A stretch of 64,000 nucleotides of DNA from Lachnospiraceae bacterium (GCA_029067085.1 JAIEFE010000018.1:172374-236373); one strand, 5' to 3'; shown: positions 45,406-53,839, numbered from the stretch's first letter. Notes: generated from the letters alone by a model not told the origin. Numbers and translations are program-made.

Positions 45406-47037
45406 CTATGCATAGACATCCGGCAGATCGTTCTCGAGCAGGATCACCTTTTGCCTCTCGTCCGGGATGGCGTTCACCATCTGGAATGCCTCCTGCAGAG
45501 AATCCACCAGGATCATTCGATTCTGCGGGAACCCCGCCTCCATCAGACCATCCTGAATAGGTTTTGTCTGCTCTTTTCCGACCAGGATCGCGTAATCGCA
45601 CTTATCGGCGGCATAAACACCCGCCTCCTTATTTTCCTCATACTGCTTTTCTCCCAGTTCCACCATACCGGGCGTCAGCAGGATTCGCATCTCCTGAAAC
45701 AGGGCAAGCGTGTCGAGCGCCGCTTCGAAACCGCTCTTGTTGGAGTTGTAGGCGTCGTCCAAAATGATCCTGTCGCCCTGTCTGATCAACTGTAATCTGT
45801 GGGGGACACTCTCCAACTGTCTGACCGGATAGAGAAGTTTCTCCATGGGAATTCCCAGTGTGTGGGCTACAGCAATCGCGCCTGCGATGTTCTGTACATT
45901 GTGACTGCCCACGAGTTTTGTGTGAAACTCGTGCACTTCCCCGTTCTCATCTTTCATCCGAAAAGAGGAGCCTCTGGCGGAAACACGAATGTCATAAGCC
46001 TTAAAATCCACAGCGCTCTCTTCGACGCCATAGCTTACCACAGATTTCTCTATTTTATGCTCTCTGATATACTCATTGTCATAGTTTAAAAACACTTTAC
46101 CCGTAGCCGGCACCGCATCAGCCAGCTCGAACTTGGTAGAAATGATGTTTTCTATCGTATGAAAACTCTGCAGATGCTGCGGTCCGATGGAGGTGATAAT
46201 ACCATAATCCGGGTGCACCAGATCACAGATCTCCTTGATATCTCCCACCTCTCTGGCACCCATCTCACAGATAAATATTTCGTGAAAGGGTTTCATGCCC
46301 TCCCGGATCGTCCGCACAACGCCCAGAGTGGTGTTATAATTCCCCGGTGTGCAAAGCACGTTATACTGTGCAGAAAGCAATGTATTCAAAAAGTATTTTA
46401 CACTGGTCTTTCCGTAGCTCCCCGTCACGCCGATGATCTGCAGTCCGGGCATCTCCCGCAAAATACGCGCCGCGTCATTGATATAATATTGATCGATCCC
46501 CTTCTCTATCGGATGATTGATCAAATTGACAAGTAAAATCAAAAACGGCTGCAAAATGAACATAACCAGTAATGTCAGACTTGCGCTCCACATTTCCCAC
46601 ATGACCGGATCATTCCACGGAAATTCAATCGCCGGAATAGTAATAAATCCACAATACCCCACATACAAAGCTGCCAGAATCACAATAAGATATAAAATCC
46701 CCGTGGTGAGCAGCATTCTTTTAACTCGTTTCGTATACACCAGCGGCTTCTTCGCTTTATGCGGTTTATTGACCAGTATAGTCATCCCATTCAACAGACA
46801 AGCCGCAATCATAACAGCAGGATATTCTATATTTGCCAGTAATACGAGAAAAAGGGAAACGATGGCATACAGGCATTTGCCAAGCAGGCGCCCCACATTC
46901 ATGTGTACGCCCATCCATTCTCTGTACTCCCGCGGTTTATAAGAATTTTGCTGGAACATATGCATCAGATACAACACATACCAGACTGCACCCACCAGAT
47001 AGGTGATAAGCCAGATTACAAATAACACATTATACAT
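45406..47037 (-). CDS. murF: MurF-like Mur ligase with N-terminal membrane domain
   Basis: 543 aa. The first 185 residues contain about five membrane helices (for example NVLFVIWLITYLVGAVWYVLYL, ASLTLLVMFILQPFLILLVNL). Then comes a Mur ligase catalytic domain with P-loop GVTGSYGKTS, GAREVGDIKEICDLVHPDYGIIT, HNVQNIAGAIAVA and DDAYNSNKSGF in the adenylation/C-terminal part. MurF adds D-Ala-D-Ala to UDP-MurNAc-tripeptide and is normally soluble and about 450 aa, with an N-terminal UDP-substrate domain that seems replaced here. Location next to ddl supports MurF; since the substrate domain differs, it could be a paralogue with another acceptor. Confidence 0.85.
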   Translation of the reverse strand: MYNVLFVIWLITYLVGAVWYVLYLMHMFQQNSYKPREYREWMGVHMNVGRLLGKCLYAIVSLFLVLLANIEYPAVMIAACLLNGMTILVNKPHKAKKPLVYTKRVKRMLLTTGILYLIVILAALYVGYCGFITIPAIEFPWNDPVMWEMWSASLTLLVMFILQPFLILLVNLINHPIEKGIDQYYINDAARILREMPGLQIIGVTGSYGKTSVKYFLNTLLSAQYNVLCTPGNYNTTLGVVRTIREGMKPFHEIFICEMGAREVGDIKEICDLVHPDYGIITSIGPQHLQSFHTIENIISTKFELADAVPATGKVFLNYDNEYIREHKIEKSVVSYGVEESAVDFKAYDIRVSARGSSFRMKDENGEVHEFHTKLVGSHNVQNIAGAIAVAHTLGIPMEKLLYPVRQLESVPHRLQLIRQGDRIILDDAYNSNKSGFEAALDTLALFQEMRILLTPGMVELGEKQYEENKEAGVYAADKCDYAILVGKEQTKPIQDGLMEAGFPQNRMILVDSLQEAFQMVNAIPDERQKVILLENDLPDVYA

Positions 47038-47085
47038 AAGGATTCGTGTTCCTCTCTTAAATCATGTAAGAAATCCCGCCATTTC

Positions 47086-47853
47086 CTATCCTGCAAAAAA
47101 CGCCTGCAGCGCACCGTTCGCTTTCGCCGGCTGCTCCGCAAAGGAAAAGTGTCCCGCTCCCTCACACACCACCAGACCCGCATCCGCGATCAGCTCCTCC
47201 ATCCGCCTCGCATCCTCGATGGGTGTAGCAGTATCCAAATCTCCCCAAATCAGGAGCGTCGGACACAGTACCAGATGAATCAAGGGTTCCAGATCCTCAT
47301 TCACCACCTTCACCAAAGTAGCCCGCATCAGGGGTGTCGCATTATTATAGTCGGAGGAACCGCGCTTTCGGCGCATCTCCTCCACAGCGTCCGGATAGAG
47401 AAAATGCATCACCGGCGTACTCATAATGGCGCGACCTGCCTTATAGAGACGAAGGCTGCATTTTTGGCGCAGAGTCTTTTTCGGTAAAATGCCCGCACTG
47501 TCGATCAGCGCAGCCCGCTCGATCACAAACGGCAGATTCTCTCTGGCATTCATCTTAAAAAAAACCCGTCCTCCAAAGGAATGCACCACTATGCTCAGTC
47601 TCTCTATCGAAAAAGACGCAATAAACTTCAAAATGAAATCCACATAATCGTCCACGCACCAGGGCGCAGGCGGCTCAGGCGTCTTTCCGAAACCCGGCAT
47701 ATCCGGGGCGATCACCCGCCTGGTCTGTTTCAGCGTGTCAATAATTCCCCGATAGAGAGTAATATTGGCACCCCAGCCATGCAGGAGGAGAACAACGTCA
47801 CCCTCTCCCTCGTCTGTATAATTCACGGAAATTTCATCTATCTTTTTGATCAT
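47086..47853 (-). CDS. Alpha/beta-fold hydrolase
   Basis: 255 aa. Oxyanion motif LLHGWGAN near residue 25, nucleophile elbow VHSFGGR (S about 92), acid in LLIWGDLDTATP, and catalytic histidine in GAGHFSF, so the triad is complete. The cap region between about residues 125 and 185 is helical. The family covers esterases, haloalkane-type hydrolases and C-C hydrolases; the substrate cannot be told. No signal peptide. It lies 48 bp upstream of murF in the same direction and may be in the same transcript. GGGAG precedes the ATG. Confidence 0.88.
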   Translation of the reverse strand: MIKKIDEISVNYTDEGEGDVVLLLHGWGANITLYRGIIDTLKQTRRVIAPDMPGFGKTPEPPAPWCVDDYVDFILKFIASFSIERLSIVVHSFGGRVFFKMNARENLPFVIERAALIDSAGILPKKTLRQKCSLRLYKAGRAIMSTPVMHFLYPDAVEEMRRKRGSSDYNNATPLMRATLVKVVNEDLEPLIHLVLCPTLLIWGDLDTATPIEDARRMEELIADAGLVVCEGAGHFSFAEQPAKANGALQAFFAG

Positions 47854-48035
47854 AAGCTCTCCCGTGCATTTTCCAATATTTCCGAATCTGAAACCTGTGC
47901 GCTATTCTATACCTATGTCAAGTTAAACCGACACATTACCATTGTATTGTATTTCCGGCATTCTATCAACCGAAAAATATACGGAACCCGCAGCCGTGAT
48001 ATAAACGCCTTTCCCATTCTATAGGAATATACCCG

Positions 48036-48137
48036 CTAATCCGCCAAATAATCCGCGTAATCCTCCTCGCTTGCAAACAGCATATAGCCTCCGTTCACAT
48101 ATCCCATATAACCACTCTCCACCGCATATCCCTTCAT
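48036..48137 (-). CDS. 33-aa conserved-looking small protein
   Basis: Below the ORF-track cutoff. GGGAGG lies 8 bases before an ATG at 48137; the frame encodes MKGYAVESGYMGYVNGGYML, then FASEEDYADYLAD and TAG. It is rich in Y, G and acidic residues, has no membrane helix and no cysteines, and the repeated GYxxxxxGYxGYxxGGYM spacing is striking. I recall similar 30-35 aa tyrosine-rich ORFs in clostridial genomes but cannot name a family. Upstream lies a GAAC-N4-GTTC palindrome. Function unknown; with the strong ribosome binding site, real translation seems likely. The rest of 47854-48255 shows no other gene. Confidence 0.65.
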   Translation of the reverse strand: MKGYAVESGYMGYVNGGYMLFASEEDYADYLAD

Positions 48138-48172
48138 AAAAATATCCTCCCTTTCTGTTCGTTTTTCGCGTC

Positions 48173-48184
48173 GAACTTATGTTC
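48173..48184 (-). promoter_or_regulatory. LexA-like operator (GAAC-N4-GTTC)
   Basis: GAACTTATGTTC on the plus strand (GAACATAAGTTC on the minus strand), 36 bp before the 33-aa ORF. It matches the GAACN4GTTC core of Firmicutes SOS boxes. A GATAAT-like -10 element is seen further upstream near 48235. Confidence 0.5.
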
Positions 48185-48255
48185 TAAAGGAAGGATATCA
48201 TGTATTGCGTCCTATATTTGGGACTCTATATTATCTTTTTTATTTTGTAAAACGC

Positions 48256-49593
48256 TTACCGTCTCCTGTCAATTCCCGACGCCCTGTAGTACGCCGATTT
48301 ATCTTCGTACATCCGCTTCTCAGCCGCCGCCAGCACGACGTTTATCCCGGTTGCGGTATCATTCTTCCAGTCGGCGCCCACCGCCATATTGACGGAGGAG
48401 TCCGTCATGATTCTTTTCAGCTTCGCAACCCGATCTTGAAAGTCCTGCTCACCAATGCCCGCACAGATTGCCAGAAGTTCATCTCCTCCAATGCGGAACA
48501 GTTCGTAAGCGTCCCCAAAAGCCTCCTTCATACACGCGCAGGCGGATAAAATGAGATGGTCCCCCGCCGCATGTCCCTCCGCGTCGTTCACCCGCTTTAA
48601 GCCCGTAATATCTCCATAGACGATCCCCACGCTCTCATCGGAACGCATATTCTCCGTATACTCCACCATGGCGTAACGGTTTCCGACTTGGGTGAGCTGG
48701 TCCAGATAAGACATCCGCTGCAGATTCCTGACCAGATTCCGCATTTTCAGCAAGGATTCAATGAAATGTCCCATGATCTGCAGCATATTGGAGGTATAGC
48801 TCAAGGCCTCTGCCGGCGGATTATTCACCCCATAAAACCCGATCACCCTGCCGTCATCATATAATGGCACCACCGATATGGAACAGATGTTCTCCTTTTT
48901 GAATATTTCATATAGAAGCGGGGTCATTGTTTTGATATCTTCAATATCTCTGACTGTCACGCACTTGTTTTCTGCAAAGATACGATACCATCCCTCGCAA
49001 ACTTCCGCCGGTACATTCTGCAGATTATCCTTATTCGGGCTCACGCCGCTTGCGACCCACTCGTAGGTGTTATCATCGTTACCCTCCGCATTTTTCTCAA
49101 AAACAAAAGCTTTCTCACCGCCCAATGCCTTTCCCATATATTCTATCGCAATCTTCAAAGAAGTATCCGGGTCGGAGGCCTGCATAGCAGTTCTCAGCGC
49201 TTCGTTGATCAATGCCTCTCTATTCTGATAATCGCGAATGATCTGGTTCTGTTTGGTATCCGCGCTGATATCGACGGCAATCTCTATGCGCAGCCTTCTG
49301 CCATCCATCTCTATCAAGGTGTCCTTCACCAGCGAATGCCTATTATAAACGGGATTGTAATAGCGCCACTCTTTGAACTGTCCCGGAACAAGCTCTTTAT
49401 TATTGCAAATCACACATGGTACCGAGTTGTTCTGCAGCACTTCGTAACACTTTTTTCCCTTAGTTTCTTCTAAAGAGGTAAGTCCGCAGATGGAAAGTGC
49501 CCTTTTATTCATATAGATAAATTCATAGGTGTCCACGTCCGAGACGTAGACCAGTTCATTCATATTTTCAAAAAAATCCCAGATACTTTCCAT
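48256..49593 (-). CDS. Diguanylate cyclase with PAS and GAF domains
   Basis: 445 aa, soluble. PAS-like domain 1-110 with an unusual cysteine pair PCVICNN after KKCYEVLQNN, a coiled linker, GAF domain (about 140-275), and GGDEF domain (about 290-440). The active-site motif is RIGGDELL, a conservative GGDEL variant that keeps the catalytic G-G-D-E, so synthesis of c-di-GMP is likely. I see no RxxD inhibitory site directly before it. The cysteines may bind iron, haem or sense redox. GAGGGGG precedes the ATG. A promoter with an overlapping palindrome lies about 105 bp upstream. Confidence 0.9.
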   Translation of the reverse strand: MESIWDFFENMNELVYVSDVDTYEFIYMNKRALSICGLTSLEETKGKKCYEVLQNNSVPCVICNNKELVPGQFKEWRYYNPVYNRHSLVKDTLIEMDGRRLRIEIAVDISADTKQNQIIRDYQNREALINEALRTAMQASDPDTSLKIAIEYMGKALGGEKAFVFEKNAEGNDDNTYEWVASGVSPNKDNLQNVPAEVCEGWYRIFAENKCVTVRDIEDIKTMTPLLYEIFKKENICSISVVPLYDDGRVIGFYGVNNPPAEALSYTSNMLQIMGHFIESLLKMRNLVRNLQRMSYLDQLTQVGNRYAMVEYTENMRSDESVGIVYGDITGLKRVNDAEGHAAGDHLILSACACMKEAFGDAYELFRIGGDELLAICAGIGEQDFQDRVAKLKRIMTDSSVNMAVGADWKNDTATGINVVLAAAEKRMYEDKSAYYRASGIDRRR

Positions 49594-49688
49594 CTATGTA
49601 TTCCCCCTCAATGGTTTGTCACCTTATTTCAGCCTGCAAATCCAATCAATCAGGCCTTCCGGAAGACAAACGCAGCAGACAGTATAAC

Positions 49689-49725
49689 ATGGTACTATTG
49701 TACCATAAAAAGAAAATTAGCGCAA
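49689..49725 (-). promoter_or_regulatory. Promoter and operator of the GGDEF gene
   Basis: TTGCGC (49725-49720) and TACAAT (49702-49697) with 17-bp spacing. ATGGTAC-AATA-GTACCAT (49706-49689), a 7-bp-arm palindrome, covers the -10 box and is a likely repressor site. Confidence 0.65.
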
Positions 49726-49748
49726 ATTGTTATACTTTATTTGCAACA

Positions 49749-51257
49749 CTATTCGCACCGCAGCGCCAAAAGCGCCGTTCCCTCTCTCCCCGGAAGCGTT
49801 ACCTCTATTTTTCCGCTCACTCCCGTCAAAATTGTCTTTCGCGTCATATTCCATACGTCTATGAGCTCGACGTCGTAACGGTGTTCCTCAGACAGATTAA
49901 AATCGGTGACGGCAGCACATTTCCTTTCAAGATATTTTATGTACGCCTTATCTCCCACACATCCGGCATACTCCTTTCCGTTCAGCATGGCGCCTTTTGC
50001 TCTGTCCCACGGAACACCTGCTACCGCCCTCCAAAAATCATTTTCCGCTTTTTCAGGGTTTGCGTTGATTTCATCATATCTCTCCCTTGTAAATTCAAAA
50101 CCGCAATAAGTGACCGGTCCCGGCAACGAATCCATGATATCCTTCAGAAAACCTATGCGTTCGACACTCTTTCCTTTCAATATGCCGCCTCGGGACCACC
50201 ACAGAATATCATCGTCGCTCAGATAAGTTTCTCCATGTGTACAGTATCCGCCCTGCACAGCTGCGATCCAAAACCGGTTAACCATCTCAAACGCTGACAT
50301 ATTGCCCCACTCGTACGCAATATTTCCCTCGTAACAACACTCGTCCACCATTAGAGGCTTGTTGTATTTTCTGATAAAACCGCTCACTTCGTCGCAGCTT
50401 TTGATCTGAAGACATATGTGCGTCGTATCCCTGTTGTCAAAATCCCAAAACTCTATGCAGTTGTGATTGCTCAAAAGATGATGAAATACATCATGTCCGC
50501 CGACAAATTCCGCGATCTCCTCCCACTCCTTTTGCGTGTATTTCATGAGATCAAACTCATTTGCCAGACTCCACCAGACATTCGGAAAGGCAGAAAGACG
50601 CCTGATCAAATAATCGAGATACGTTTTAGCCTCATCGATTTCCATGTCGGCAAAGCCCCACCTGTCATACGGGTGAAACAGGATAAGGTCGCACTGTATT
50701 CCCATATCGTCAAGTTCTTTGATTCTTCTCTCCAACTCATCAAAAAACCGAAAACAGGGTCTCCCCACGTCAAATTTTCCGTCCTCATTTTTCTCAAATG
50801 CAAAAAGCTTGGGCTCATTGTGGTTATAATCATAGTGCTTCGGAAACACGCACATTCTTACTTTGTTGAACGGCGACTTTGACAGCGTCTCCATCGTCCT
50901 GTCAACAAGCTCCTGCTCCTGATGGGTAAGTGCGTATACGGTCGTTCCGAACGGATAAAACCATGTGTCGTCATCATATCGGAAATGCGTACCGCACGCC
51001 CTTACGATTCCATGTGCACCTGCACCGTTTTCTGCGGGTTCGCACACAACGCTGCCCGAAGCCCTCACTTCACCGTTTATCTCATATGTATATTTCCCAC
51101 AGGACGAAGGATAGAACCTTACCTTCACGATATTGTCTTCGGCTGCAAAACCCCTGACAGTCGTTGTTACACCGGATGCATCGGTAAATGCAGCCGTAAC
51201 CTCCCCGAAAGGATCATCGCATGCAAATGACATTTCAAACATTTTATACTGTATCAT
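49749..51257 (-). CDS. DUF5060/DUF4038/DUF5605 putative glycosidase
   Basis: 502 aa, no signal peptide. An N-terminal Ig-like DUF5060 domain (1-80), an apiosidase-like TIM barrel (about 85-400) with GTTVYALTHQ at its start, and a C-terminal beta domain (DUF5605-like). Candidate catalytic glutamates are in VWWSLANEFDLM and MVDECCYEGN, the strand-4 and strand-7 positions of clan GH-A. Proteins of this layout act on rhamnogalacturonan-type or other plant glycans, but activity is not predictable. With GH2 at 39 kb it suggests intracellular breakdown of imported oligosaccharides. It has its own promoter, divergent from the LytTR gene. Confidence 0.82.
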   Translation of the reverse strand: MIQYKMFEMSFACDDPFGEVTAAFTDASGVTTTVRGFAAEDNIVKVRFYPSSCGKYTYEINGEVRASGSVVCEPAENGAGAHGIVRACGTHFRYDDDTWFYPFGTTVYALTHQEQELVDRTMETLSKSPFNKVRMCVFPKHYDYNHNEPKLFAFEKNEDGKFDVGRPCFRFFDELERRIKELDDMGIQCDLILFHPYDRWGFADMEIDEAKTYLDYLIRRLSAFPNVWWSLANEFDLMKYTQKEWEEIAEFVGGHDVFHHLLSNHNCIEFWDFDNRDTTHICLQIKSCDEVSGFIRKYNKPLMVDECCYEGNIAYEWGNMSAFEMVNRFWIAAVQGGYCTHGETYLSDDDILWWSRGGILKGKSVERIGFLKDIMDSLPGPVTYCGFEFTRERYDEINANPEKAENDFWRAVAGVPWDRAKGAMLNGKEYAGCVGDKAYIKYLERKCAAVTDFNLSEEHRYDVELIDVWNMTRKTILTGVSGKIEVTLPGREGTALLALRCE

Positions 51258-51292
51258 ATGATATTGCTCTCCCCTTATCTCTTTGTAGTATC

Positions 51293-51321
51293 AGTTTACT
51301 TGATATCATTCACTCTGTCAA
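51293..51321 (-). promoter_or_regulatory. Sigma-A promoter of the DUF5605 glycosidase
   Basis: TTGACA (51321-51316) and TAAACT (51298-51293), 17-bp spacing, 36 bp before the start codon. Confidence 0.75.
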
Positions 51322-51374
51322 AATTTCTATTCCGACCAACTATCCTCCACATATGACCGTCTATCGAAAATCGA

Positions 51375-51403
51375 TTGAAAGAAACAGCCGCCTCCCCTAT
51401 AAT
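51375..51403 (+). promoter_or_regulatory. Sigma-A promoter of the LytTR operon
   Basis: TTGAAA (51375-51380) and TATAAT (51398-51403), 17-bp spacing. The dyad ATCGAAAATCGAT abuts the -35 box and may be an operator. The ORF-track start at 51375 falls on the -35 box and is not used. Confidence 0.78.
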
Positions 51404-51428
51404 GACATCACAGAAAGGAGGATGTGAA

Positions 51429-51869
51429 ATGCAGGTTGAGGTAAAAATCGACGCTTCCTGTCACGAACCGAAGCTGATCATACTGACCGATGCAATGACT
51501 GAAGAAGTCAACAGTCTCATTCAGAAATTATCCGATCATAATCTTCAGATGATTTCCGGCAGCAAAGACGGAAAGATAACAATCTTAGAGCCGGATGACC
51601 TGTTTCGGATTTATGCGGGCAACGGAAGAGTATTCGCTGTGACCGGCAGCGGAGAATACCTGTTACGGCTCAGGCTCTATGAGACGGAGGAACGGTTAAA
51701 TCCGGCTCAGTTTGTCCGTATCTCAAATTCAGAGATCATTAATCTAAAGAAAGTAAAGAACTTCGACTTAAGTTTTACCGGAACGATCTCTGTCGAGCTG
51801 ACAAACGGCACGACAACTTATGTCTCGAGACGATATGTCGCAAAAATCAAAAAAATCTTAGGAATATAA
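51429..51869 (+). CDS. LytTR-type DNA-binding regulator
   Basis: 146 aa from the ATG at 51429, after AAAGGAGGATGTGAA. The N-terminal 50 residues are not a receiver domain. The C-terminal LytTR domain (about 50-146) is seen in LEPDDLFRIYAGNGRVFAVT, the RISNSEIINLKKVKNFDLSF segment and VSRRYVAKIKKILG. Such stand-alone LytTR proteins paired with a small membrane protein form LytTR regulatory systems, known from streptococci (HdrRM, BrsRM), where the membrane partner inhibits the regulator. The DUF3021 gene 21 bp downstream fits that pattern, so I infer the same arrangement. Confidence 0.88.
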   Translation: MQVEVKIDASCHEPKLIILTDAMTEEVNSLIQKLSDHNLQMISGSKDGKITILEPDDLFRIYAGNGRVFAVTGSGEYLLRLRLYETEERLNPAQFVRISNSEIINLKKVKNFDLSFTGTISVELTNGTTTYVSRRYVAKIKKILGI

Positions 51870-51890
51870 ATAATCCGGAATGGAGGAAAA

Positions 51891-52346
51891 ATGAAAAAGA
51901 AGATCATATTACGCAGTCTGTCGGGAATTCCGCTTGGATTGGCTATCGGATATCTGATTACGATCATCATTTCCCTGATATGGGCGAATGGTTATTATGC
52001 TCCCTGCGTGCCCGAATTGGCAGCGATAATGGGAAGCGAGATCAATGCTGTTTTACTGCAGGCGCTTTTATGCGGCATCCTCGGCATGGGATTTGGAGGC
52101 TGCTCCGTCATCTGGGAAATAGAGGATTGGGGCATCGTAAAGCAGACCGGAATTTATTTCCTGATCGTATCGGTCATTATGATGCCGATCGCGTATGTCT
52201 CCTATTGGATGGAACACAGTCTTTCAGGTATTCTGAGTTATTTCGGCACTTTTGTTCTGATCTTTGTCATTGTATGGATGATACAATATGGCAGAGCAAA
52301 ACACAATGTCAAAAAGATGAATGAAAAGATGGAAGATTTTCGCTGA
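51891..52346 (+). CDS. DUF3021 membrane protein
   Basis: 151 aa with four predicted membrane helices: GIPLGLAIGYLITIIISLIWA, AVLLQALLCGILGMGFGGC, TGIYFLIVSVIMMPIAYVSYW and GTFVLIFVIVWMIQYGRAK, with a basic cytoplasmic tail. The pattern and pairing with a LytTR regulator match DUF3021 proteins. Likely partner or inhibitor of the LytTR protein. ATGGAGG precedes the start codon. Its last 38 bases overlap the convergent Cu/Zn SOD-like gene on the other strand. Confidence 0.87.
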   Translation: MKKKIILRSLSGIPLGLAIGYLITIIISLIWANGYYAPCVPELAAIMGSEINAVLLQALLCGILGMGFGGCSVIWEIEDWGIVKQTGIYFLIVSVIMMPIAYVSYWMEHSLSGILSYFGTFVLIFVIVWMIQYGRAKHNVKKMNEKMEDFR

Positions 52347-52785
52347 TGACACCGCAGCCGATCTTGACACCGGAATTGCCGGATGGCTGTGTGGTGAAAT
52401 CGTCGGGCGCACTGTGAACGATCAGAGAGCGGCCAATGATTTCCGGCAGCTCAAAGCGATCGGTATATACGACACTGTAAGCGTAGCCTTTGCTGCCCAG
52501 AAGAGGAGGCAGATCACCGGCATGGTTAGGATGCGGCAGATTGCCGGGGTTATAATGACTCCCTGTCTTATCAAACGGAAGGGAACAGTCCCCTGTCTCG
52601 TGGATATGCATACCATAGAATTGGCCGTAGGGCGGAATCTTCTCGTATGGAAGACCGGAAACTTCCGTTTCGATCAGTACACCGCCGGAGGAGACCGGAT
52701 AAAAACAAGCGATTCCATGCAGGGAAGGATGATCGGCATTGCCGGTAATTTCAGCGTAAGCACTTGGATGTAAATATTGTCTCAT
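52309..52785 (-). CDS. Cu/Zn superoxide dismutase-family protein
   Basis: 158 aa from the ATG at 52785, after AAGGTGGG; the track's GTG start is weaker. Metal ligands are conserved: HIHETGDC (first two copper histidines), GSHYNP (bridging histidine), LPHPNHAGDLPPL (two zinc histidines and aspartate, loop shortened), and LIVHSAPDDF (last copper histidine). The closing GNSGVKIGCGVI carries lysine where Cu/Zn SODs have the active-site arginine that guides superoxide. There is no signal peptide, unlike most bacterial SodC. It may dismutate superoxide weakly or serve another role. It converges on the LytTR-DUF3021 operon. Confidence 0.85.
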   Translation of the reverse strand: MRQYLHPSAYAEITGNADHPSLHGIACFYPVSSGGVLIETEVSGLPYEKIPPYGQFYGMHIHETGDCSLPFDKTGSHYNPGNLPHPNHAGDLPPLLGSKGYAYSVVYTDRFELPEIIGRSLIVHSAPDDFTTQPSGNSGVKIGCGVISENLPSFHSSF

Positions 52786-52864
52786 AACAAATTTCCCACC
52801 TTGATATAGAAGATTTATCACAGTCTCAGATACTGCTTGCGTCTGTGTCTTCTATAATCATATG

Positions 52865-52892
52865 AAAAACGGCACCATTGGTGCCGCTTTTT
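52865..52892 (-). terminator. Terminator between PfkB gene and SOD-like gene
   Basis: AAAAACGGCACC-ATT-GGTGCCGCTTTTT; on the minus strand AGCGGCACC-AAT-GGTGCCG followed by TTTTT. It lies 30 bp past the stop of the PfkB kinase gene. Confidence 0.85.
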
Positions 52893-52921
52893 CCAAAACA
52901 CGCTGCTTCTCATTTTATTCA

Positions 52922-53839
52922 CTATTCCGAAAAATTTTCTGTAAACACTGCGCGGATCTTCTCCGCATCGGCCAGTCCCTCGGAAAAGGCGGTCGCGCTT
53001 CCCGCCGCCAGTCCCAGTGCAAAAGCGTGGTCATAGTCCTGCCTCTCAAGCCATCCCGCCACAAAGCCCGCCGCCATAGAATCTCCGGCGCCCACACCGT
53101 TTATCAGCGTACCGACAGGAGCGGCCGCCTCATGCACGCTGCCATCCTCCGCCACGAGTACCGCGCCGTCTCCCGCGAGGGACACCAGCACATTCGCCGC
53201 GCCCATTTCGCGCAGTTTATGCGCATAAGGAATCACGGAAGCCCTGTCCGTCAGAGTCACTCCGAAAAGTTCCCCCAGCTCGTGGCAGTTAGGCTTGACT
53301 AAGAACGGATGCAGAGGGAGCGCCTTTTTCAGCTGTTCTCCCGCGGCGTCCACCACGATCAGAACCCCCTGCTGCGTCCGCTCCATCAGTCTGCAATAGC
53401 TGTCTTCCGCCAGAGAAGACGGAATATTTCCCGACAAAAATAATACATCGCCCGCAGAGAGCTCCTGCATCCTTCCACAGAGACGCGAAAACGCCTCCTC
53501 CGGAATTTCCGGTCCCTTTCCGTTGACCTCCGTCCCCTCCACCGTGCTGAGTTTGAAATTGATGCGGGTCAGACCCTTATCCAAGGTGATCAAAGCATTT
53601 TCAATGCCGCGCTCTGTAAGCTGTCTTTTGGCTTCCTCTCCGGTAAAGCCCGCTACAAAGCCAAGTGCCGTGCTTTCCAGACCCAGATTTTTCAGCACCG
53701 TGGAGACGTTGATTCCCTTGCCGCCCACCGTCAGAGCCTCTGACGCGGTGCGGTTGGTGTGGCCCAATCGAAAATTGTCCACTGACACGGTATAATCCAG
53801 AGACGGATTTAGGGTTACGGTATAAATACGGCCCCTCAT
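52922..53839 (-). CDS. PfkB-family kinase, 1-phosphofructokinase-like
   Basis: 305 aa. N-terminal YTVTLNPSLDYTV and GGKGINVSTVLKNLG are the substrate-binding signature of 1-phosphofructokinase and tagatose-6-phosphate kinase; the ATP-side motif INGVGAGDSMAAGFVAG carries the catalytic aspartate. The two activities cannot be separated by eye. Usual fruK genes sit with fruA and fruR; here neither a PTS nor a DeoR regulator is adjacent. The start overlaps the stop of the upstream GH13 gene by four bases, so both proteins are made together, suggesting a shared sugar pathway. A terminator follows. Confidence 0.9.
   Translation of the reverse strand: MRGRIYTVTLNPSLDYTVSVDNFRLGHTNRTASEALTVGGKGINVSTVLKNLGLESTALGFVAGFTGEEAKRQLTERGIENALITLDKGLTRINFKLSTVEGTEVNGKGPEIPEEAFSRLCGRMQELSAGDVLFLSGNIPSSLAEDSYCRLMERTQQGVLIVVDAAGEQLKKALPLHPFLVKPNCHELGELFGVTLTDRASVIPYAHKLREMGAANVLVSLAGDGAVLVAEDGSVHEAAAPVGTLINGVGAGDSMAAGFVAGWLERQDYDHAFALGLAAGSATAFSEGLADAEKIRAVFTENFSE

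Noticed and set aside
47854-48035. Possible tRNA or small RNA gene
   Set aside because: No cloverleaf, CCA end or GTTCGAATCC-type T-arm found here or in the other gaps I read.
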